Shown here one piece after another: positions 59,810 to 64,000 of a stretch of 64,000 bases of DNA. The stretch lies in the NCBI RefSeq assembly GCF_001465545.3, contig NZ_CP013480.3:3286001-3350000 (forward strand), read 5' to 3'. The translations under genes and the position numbers were made by a program. Origin of the DNA: Pandoraea norimbergensis. Lineage in GTDB: Bacteria > Pseudomonadota > Gammaproteobacteria > Burkholderiales > Burkholderiaceae. The notes under the pieces are model-generated. The model made no database searches and had not been told where the DNA came from. It saw only the letters and a program-made list of their open reading frames with translations. How positions within the stretch are numbered: position 1 is the stretch's first letter; every line of letters begins with the position of its first letter.

Positions 59810-60715
59810 ATGAGTTCCAAAGCTGTCGTATTCGCGTATCACAACGTCGGCGTGCGCTGCCTGCAAGTGCTGCTCGCACGCGGCGTCGACGTCGCGCTCG
59901 TGGTGACCCATCAGGACAACCCGAACGAGAACATCTGGTTCGGCAGCGTGGCCTCGGTTGCCGCCGAGCACGGCATCCCGGTCGTCACCCCCGACGATCC
60001 GGCCGATCCCGCGCTGGCGGCACAGATTGCCGCCGTGGCACCGGATTTCATCTTCTCGTTCTACTACCGCCACATGATCCCGGTGCCGGTGCTGGCGATC
60101 GCCCCGAAGGGGGCGTTCAACATGCACGGCTCGCTGCTGCCGAAGTATCGCGGCCGCGTGCCGGTGAACTGGGCGGTTTTGAAGGGCGAAACAGAAACGG
60201 GTGCCACGCTGCACGAAATGGCCCTCAAGCCGGACGCGGGCGCCATCATCGACCAGACGTCGGTGCCCATCCTGCCGGACGACACGGCGGGCGAGGTGTT
60301 CGAGAAAGTCACGGTAGCCGCCGAGCAGACGCTCTGGCGGTGCCTGCCGGCGCTGCTGGCGGGCACGGCGCCCCGCCATGCCAACAATCTGGCCGAAGGC
60401 AGCTATTTTGGCGGCCGCAAGCCGGAAGACGGCCGTATCGACTGGACGAAGCCTGCCGTCGAGGTCTATAACCTGATTCGTGCGGTCGCCCCGCCGTATC
60501 CGGGCGCATTTACCGACGTCGGCGAGCGCCGCTGGGTGGTCACGCGAGCCCGCCTGTCACGGGCGCCCGCCCCCGCCGGTTTGCCCTGCGGCGTGCAAGT
60601 AGTGGATAATGCGCTCCTTGGCGTTTGCGGCGACGGAAATGCCCTCGTCATTCATGAACTAACGCTGGACGGCAAGGTTGTCACGCCGACACAGTTTTCC
60701 CAGCTCAATCACTGA
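59810..60715 (+). CDS. arnA: ArnA formyltransferase half (UDP-Ara4N formyltransferase)
   Basis: A 301-residue formyltransferase equal to the N-terminal domain of E. coli ArnA. The catalytic residues Asn104, His106 and Asp142 (FNMHGSLLPKYRGRVPVNW; KPDAGAIIDQ) correspond to E. coli Asn102, His104 and Asp140. It formylates UDP-Ara4N. The ATG at 59810 gives MSSKAVVFAY; a TTG at 59783 overlapping arnC is less likely. It is a separate gene from the decarboxylase half, which starts 7 bases after its stop. Confidence 0.93.
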   Translation: MSSKAVVFAYHNVGVRCLQVLLARGVDVALVVTHQDNPNENIWFGSVASVAAEHGIPVVTPDDPADPALAAQIAAVAPDFIFSFYYRHMIPVPVLAIAPKGAFNMHGSLLPKYRGRVPVNWAVLKGETETGATLHEMALKPDAGAIIDQTSVPILPDDTAGEVFEKVTVAAEQTLWRCLPALLAGTAPRHANNLAEGSYFGGRKPEDGRIDWTKPAVEVYNLIRAVAPPYPGAFTDVGERRWVVTRARLSRAPAPAGLPCGVQVVDNALLGVCGDGNALVIHELTLDGKVVTPTQFSQLNH

Positions 60716-60722
60716 CCGTAAT

Positions 60723-61766
60723 ATGAAAAAAGTCCTGATTCTCGGTGTCAACGGGTTCATCGGCCACCATCTGTCGAAACGCATCCTGGAGACGACCGAC
60801 TGGGAAGTTTATGGCATGGACATGCTCACGGACCGCCTTGGCGATCTGATCAACCACGAGCGCATGCACTTCTTCGAAGGCGACATCACGATCAACAAGG
60901 AATGGGTCGAGTACCACATTCGCAAGTGCGACGTGATTCTCCCGCTGGTGGCCATTGCAACGCCGGCAACCTACGTGAAGGCACCGCTGCGCGTGTTCGA
61001 ACTCGACTTCGAGGCGAACCTGCCGATCGTGCGCTCGGCCGTGAAGTACGGCAAGCATCTGGTGTTCCCGTCGACCTCAGAGGTCTACGGCATGTGCACC
61101 GACGGCGAATTCGACCCGGAAAACTCGCCGCTGATCTACGGCCCGATCAACAAGCCGCGCTGGATTTACGCTTGCTCGAAGCAGCTCATGGATCGCGTGA
61201 TCTGGGGCTACGGCATGCAGGAAGGCCTGAACTTCTCGCTGTTCCGCCCGTTCAACTGGATTGGCGCTGGCCTGGACTCGATCTACACGCCGAAGGAAGG
61301 TTCGTCGCGCGTGGTCACGCAGTTCCTGGGTCACATCGCCCGTGGCGAGAACATCAGCCTGGTCGACGGTGGCAGCCAGAAGCGCGCGTTCACGGACATC
61401 GATGACGGTATCGACGCGCTCGTGCGCATCATCGACAACAAGAACAACGTTGCCAGCGGCAAGATCTACAACATCGGCAACCCGAAGAACAACTTCTCGG
61501 TGCGCGAACTGGCCAACATGATGCTGAAGCTGGCCGGCGAATTCCCTGAGTACGCCGAGACGGCCAAGAAGGTTCAGATCGTCGAAACGTCGTCGGACGC
61601 CTACTACGGCACCGGCTATCAGGACGTGCAGAACCGCGTGCCGAAGATCGAAAACACGATGCAGGAACTGGGCTGGGCACCGACCACGACGATGGACGAC
61701 GCCCTGCGCAAGATCTTTGAAGCGTATCGCGGCCACGTCGCCGAAGCTCGCCGACTGGTCGAGTAA
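60723..61766 (+). CDS. arnA: ArnA decarboxylase half (UDP-glucuronic acid oxidative decarboxylase)
   Basis: A 347-residue SDR-like enzyme equal to the C-terminal domain of E. coli ArnA, which oxidises and decarboxylates UDP-GlcA to UDP-Ara4O. NAD motif LGVNGFIGHHL is at 8-18. Active-site Ser119-Glu120 (PSTSEVYG), Tyr149, Lys153 (YACSK) and Arg305 (YQDVQNRVPK) match E. coli Ser433, Glu434, Tyr463, Lys467 and Arg619 with a constant offset of 314. A strong terminator follows. Confidence 0.95.
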   Translation: MKKVLILGVNGFIGHHLSKRILETTDWEVYGMDMLTDRLGDLINHERMHFFEGDITINKEWVEYHIRKCDVILPLVAIATPATYVKAPLRVFELDFEANLPIVRSAVKYGKHLVFPSTSEVYGMCTDGEFDPENSPLIYGPINKPRWIYACSKQLMDRVIWGYGMQEGLNFSLFRPFNWIGAGLDSIYTPKEGSSRVVTQFLGHIARGENISLVDGGSQKRAFTDIDDGIDALVRIIDNKNNVASGKIYNIGNPKNNFSVRELANMMLKLAGEFPEYAETAKKVQIVETSSDAYYGTGYQDVQNRVPKIENTMQELGWAPTTTMDDALRKIFEAYRGHVAEARRLVE

Positions 61767-61819
61767 GCATCAGACCCGCTTGCCTATGGTGGCGGGTCTC
61801 GTTGCACGAATCGCACTGC

Positions 61820-61858
61820 ACGCCCGGTGCGCCCCTGGCGCATCGGGCGTTTTTGACT
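61820..61858 (+). terminator. Strong rho-independent terminator inside the arn locus
   Basis: A 14-bp stem with one G-T pair (ACGCCCGGTGCGCC against GGCGCATCGGGCGT), a CCT loop and a TTTTT tract lies between the ArnA decarboxylase gene and arnD. A second, weaker inverted repeat (AGACCCGC/GCGGGTCT) lies at 61772-61799. Confidence 0.87.
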
Positions 61859-62009
61859 CGGTATTTCCCGCGTAATGCTGGCGTAATGTCTGCGCATTTC
61901 CCGCGAATGACTCGTGAATTGCCCGGGCATCGCGTGCGCATCTGATGTTTTCGCGGCATCCGCCACATCGGGCACCCGGCGTGCCACGATGCCCCACACG
62001 AGGACGGCC

Positions 62010-62915
62010 ATGGCCAAGATTGTCCTGAAGATCGACGTCGACACCCTGCGCGGCACCCGCGAAGGCGTGCCCAACCTGCTCGCCGCGCTGGCAGAGCATC
62101 AGGCGCAGGCCACCTTCTTGTTCAGCCTAGGGCCAGACCATACCGGCTGGGCGCTCAAACGCGTCTTCCGTCCCGGCTTTCTGAAGAAGGTGTCGCGCAC
62201 GTCGGTGGTTGAACATTACGGCTTCAAGACACTGATGTACGGCACGCTGCTGCCCGGGCCCGATATCGGCCTGCGCGCGGCCGACGTCATGCGCACCGTG
62301 CAGACCGCCGGCCACGAGACCGGCATTCACACGTGGGACCACACGTACTGGCAAGACAATGTGCGCGGACGTGACGCCGATTGGACGCAACGCCAGATGT
62401 CGCAAGCCTATGCCCGCTTCGGCCAGATCTTCGGCGCACCGCCGGTGACGCACGGCGCGGCCGGCTGGCAGATGAACAGCCACGCGTTTCGCCAGATCGA
62501 TGCCTGGGGCATGAAGTATTCGTCCGACGGGCGCGGCCACGCACCGCATTACCCAATCGTCGACGGCGTGCGCCTGAACCACGTGCAGATGCCCACGACG
62601 CTGCCGACGGTCGACGAACTGCTCGGCGTCGATGACCGCGACGCGAATGCCGTGGCCGAACACCTGCTTGCCCTGACTCGCGATCCGGCGCAAGATCACG
62701 TGTTCACGCTGCACGCGGAACTTGAAGGTCAGAAGCTTGCCCCACTGTTCCGCCAAGTGCTGGCCGGATGGCGTCGCCAGGGGCATGATCTGGTGACCAT
62801 GGGTCAGTACTACGAGACGCTCGATCTCGCCAGCCTGCCGGCACGTCCGGTGGTGTGGGGCGAAGTTCAGGGCCGCTCGGGCGACTTGATTCTCGAGGGC
62901 CAGGCAGCCGCCTGA
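62010..62915 (+). CDS. arnD: 4-deoxy-4-formamido-L-arabinose-phosphoundecaprenol deformylase
   Basis: A 301-residue polysaccharide-deacetylase-fold (NodB) enzyme that removes the formyl group from undecaprenyl-phosphate-Ara4FN. The metal set is seen as KIDVDTLRGTREG near the start and HTWDHTYWQ (His-x3-His) near 110; VTHGAAGWQMN follows. ATG at 62010 has GAGGAC upstream. It is separated from the other arn genes by a 243-base gap with a strong terminator, so it probably has its own promoter. Confidence 0.95.
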   Translation: MAKIVLKIDVDTLRGTREGVPNLLAALAEHQAQATFLFSLGPDHTGWALKRVFRPGFLKKVSRTSVVEHYGFKTLMYGTLLPGPDIGLRAADVMRTVQTAGHETGIHTWDHTYWQDNVRGRDADWTQRQMSQAYARFGQIFGAPPVTHGAAGWQMNSHAFRQIDAWGMKYSSDGRGHAPHYPIVDGVRLNHVQMPTTLPTVDELLGVDDRDANAVAEHLLALTRDPAQDHVFTLHAELEGQKLAPLFRQVLAGWRRQGHDLVTMGQYYETLDLASLPARPVVWGEVQGRSGDLILEGQAAA

Positions 62916-62991
62916 ACCCGCTTTCTCCCGATCCCTCAGATTCCCCAGATTCCCTTTTCCGGCCGTGAACGGCCACCCCAAGGAGACCAAC

Positions 62992-63453
62992 GTGACGGTA
63001 GCCATCGACACTCTCGTGCCTGACTTCACCGCACCGGCCACTGGCGGCGACTTCTCGCTCAAGGCCCATCGTGGCCAGAAGGTCGTGATCTATTTCTATC
63101 CGAAGGACAACACGCCCGGCTGCACCACCGAGGGCATGAACTTCCGCGATAGCTATGCTGAATTTCAGGCGGCCGGTGCGCAGATCGTCGGCGTGTCGCG
63201 CGACAGCCTGCGCTCGCATGAGAACTTCCAGCGCAAGCTCGAACTGCCCTTCCCGCTGATCTCCGATGGCGACGAAGCGGTGTGCAAGTTGTTCGGTGTC
63301 ATCAAGCTGAAAAAACTGTATGGCAAAGAACATATGGGGATCGAGCGCAGTACGTTCGTGATCGACGAAAAAGGTGTGCTGCGTCTGGAATGGCGTGGCG
63401 TGCGCGTGCCGGACCACGTCAGCGATGTGCTCGCTGCCGTCAAGGCACTCTGA
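62992..63453 (+). CDS. bcp: Bcp-type peroxiredoxin (PrxQ family)
   Basis: A 153-residue thiol peroxidase that reduces alkyl hydroperoxides. The peroxidatic Cys44 is in KDNTPGCTTEGMNFRD; no cysteine stands five residues on, where many Bcp proteins carry the resolving one. Cys98 in EAVCKLFGV could serve. The GTG at 62992 has AAGGAG at 62980-62985. arnD lies 76 bases upstream. Confidence 0.94.
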   Translation: MTVAIDTLVPDFTAPATGGDFSLKAHRGQKVVIYFYPKDNTPGCTTEGMNFRDSYAEFQAAGAQIVGVSRDSLRSHENFQRKLELPFPLISDGDEAVCKLFGVIKLKKLYGKEHMGIERSTFVIDEKGVLRLEWRGVRVPDHVSDVLAAVKAL

Positions 63454-63614
63454 GGGCGAAAAAACACGTCGGCGTTGCGCCGATGTGGTGTTGCTTCAGT
63501 GTTGACCGAGCGGTGCCGGGCGGTGTCCGGCCGACCTGAGCGTCAGCGTCCGAGCGCTATTCACGCACGTGTTGCCAAAGCGCCGACGACGCCGCCAGTC
63601 AGGTGATTCGACGC

Positions 63615-63749
63615 TATACAAGCACCGTCAGAGACGTTATAGTCGGTCGTAATGATCAAGCGCATTGAACGAGACTATTGCAGGCGTCGCCACGGCGGCG
63701 CCTTCAGCCAAGCCGCCTCTCCGGTGCGTCCGGGCAGGCGGCTTTTTTG
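63615..63749 (+). ncRNA. Candidate small RNA (promoter-terminator pair)
   Basis: TATACA (63615-63620) and TATAGT (63638-63643) with a 17-base spacer form a plausible sigma-70 promoter. About 60 bases further a stem AAGCCGCCT/AGGCGGCTT (63710-63744) followed by six Ts is a rho-independent terminator. The enclosed ~100-base transcript (from about 63650) has no open frame of note and includes a GGCGTCGCC/GGCGGCGCC fold. It could equally be an attenuated leader for the gene at 63819. Confidence 0.4.
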
Positions 63750-63818
63750 TTGCCGGGATGTGATGTATTGCGGTCTGTCCCGGCCGAGTAGTGTTGTGTT
63801 TTCTTGAACGGGAAATCT

Positions 63819-64000
63819 ATGCCATTGCCATCGGCGCCGACCAAACCGGGCACGCTGCTTGCCCCGGAACAATTCCCCACTCGCCTCAAACCTTCGCGCA
63901 CGGAGGCCAAGAAACCGATCCCCTCGTCTGAACAACATGCACTGGGCGAATCGTCTGGTGCGGCTGGTACGGCCGAATTGAAGGTCGTCCCCACGACGTC
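63819..64000 (+). CDS. Probable PhoH-family protein, N-terminal part (cut by window edge)
   Basis: An open frame from ATG 63819 to the window end gives 60 residues starting MPLPSAPTKPGTLLAPEQF. It is Pro/Ser/Lys-rich and carries no recognisable domain yet. In Burkholderiales bcp is commonly followed by a PIN-PhoH ATPase gene whose product starts with a similar MPLP-rich tail, so PhoH is the best guess from memory of that context. Not certain until the downstream sequence is read. Confidence 0.5.
   Translation, partial: MPLPSAPTKPGTLLAPEQFPTRLKPSRTEAKKPIPSSEQHALGESSGAAGTAELKVVPTT

Noticed and set aside
60700..60730. Frameshift splitting arnA
   Set aside because: Both halves have full catalytic residue sets, separate stop and start and a proper intergenic gap.

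Overview
The window looks like core chromosome from a GC-rich betaproteobacterium of the Burkholderiales; gene content and order (dapCDE-prmB, alr-radA, alaA-hom-thrC-moeA-moaD-moaE-clpB, a split arn locus followed by bcp) most resemble Pandoraea/Burkholderia. This placement is inferred from gene order and protein character; no database search was run. No rRNA, tRNA, CRISPR array, prophage or insertion sequence is visible.

Layout. 1-3772: diaminopimelate/lysine genes dapC (partial), dapD, an ArsC/Spx-like reductase and dapE, closed by prmB. 3941-7478: cardiolipin synthase and an ABC-F ATPase. 7609-16159: radA and alr face lplT-thiD, then the leftward tsaB-rimI-udg-DUF1853 cluster. 16596-18404: a DEAD-box helicase with a long leader. 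18539-23277: an accessory block holding three paralogous proteins of no family I recognise, interrupted by a proline iminopeptidase. The largest paralog ends in a segment resembling the U-box E3 ubiquitin-ligase fold of NleG-type type III effectors; this is the best candidate for something undescribed.

23517-36215: the two glyoxylate-shunt genes aceB and aceA stand about 10 kb apart and enclose stress and detoxification genes: a 2-haloacid dehalogenase with a divergent LysR regulator, a universal stress protein, and a module of pirin-doxX, a second LysR regulator, wrbA, a SnoaL-like protein, a short-chain dehydrogenase and a quinone oxidoreductase. The same palindromic box lies beside this regulator gene and again before wrbA, so the module looks like one electrophile/quinone-response regulon. 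A TetX-like flavin monooxygenase follows. 36584-41635: an EamA exporter, a divergent QueF-like reductase translationally coupled to a YhhQ-type queuosine-precursor transporter, a gamma-glutamylcyclotransferase overlapping rraA, and an AraC regulator. 41598-44159: a LytS/LytR-type two-component system with a small membrane protein. 44541-54353: clpB with a heat-shock-like promoter, a truncated haemoglobin, moaE-moaD-moeA, thrC, hom and alaA.

54732-62915: lipid A L-Ara4N modification: a Mth938-like gene coupled to arnT, then a single SMR-type flippase subunit, arnB, arnC, separate genes for the two halves of ArnA, a strong terminator, and arnD. ArnA, ArnB, ArnC and ArnD make undecaprenyl-phosphate-Ara4N, the SMR protein moves it across the inner membrane and ArnT transfers it to lipid A; ugd is not in the window. 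62992-64000: a Bcp-type peroxiredoxin, a possible small RNA, and the start of a probable PhoH-family gene.
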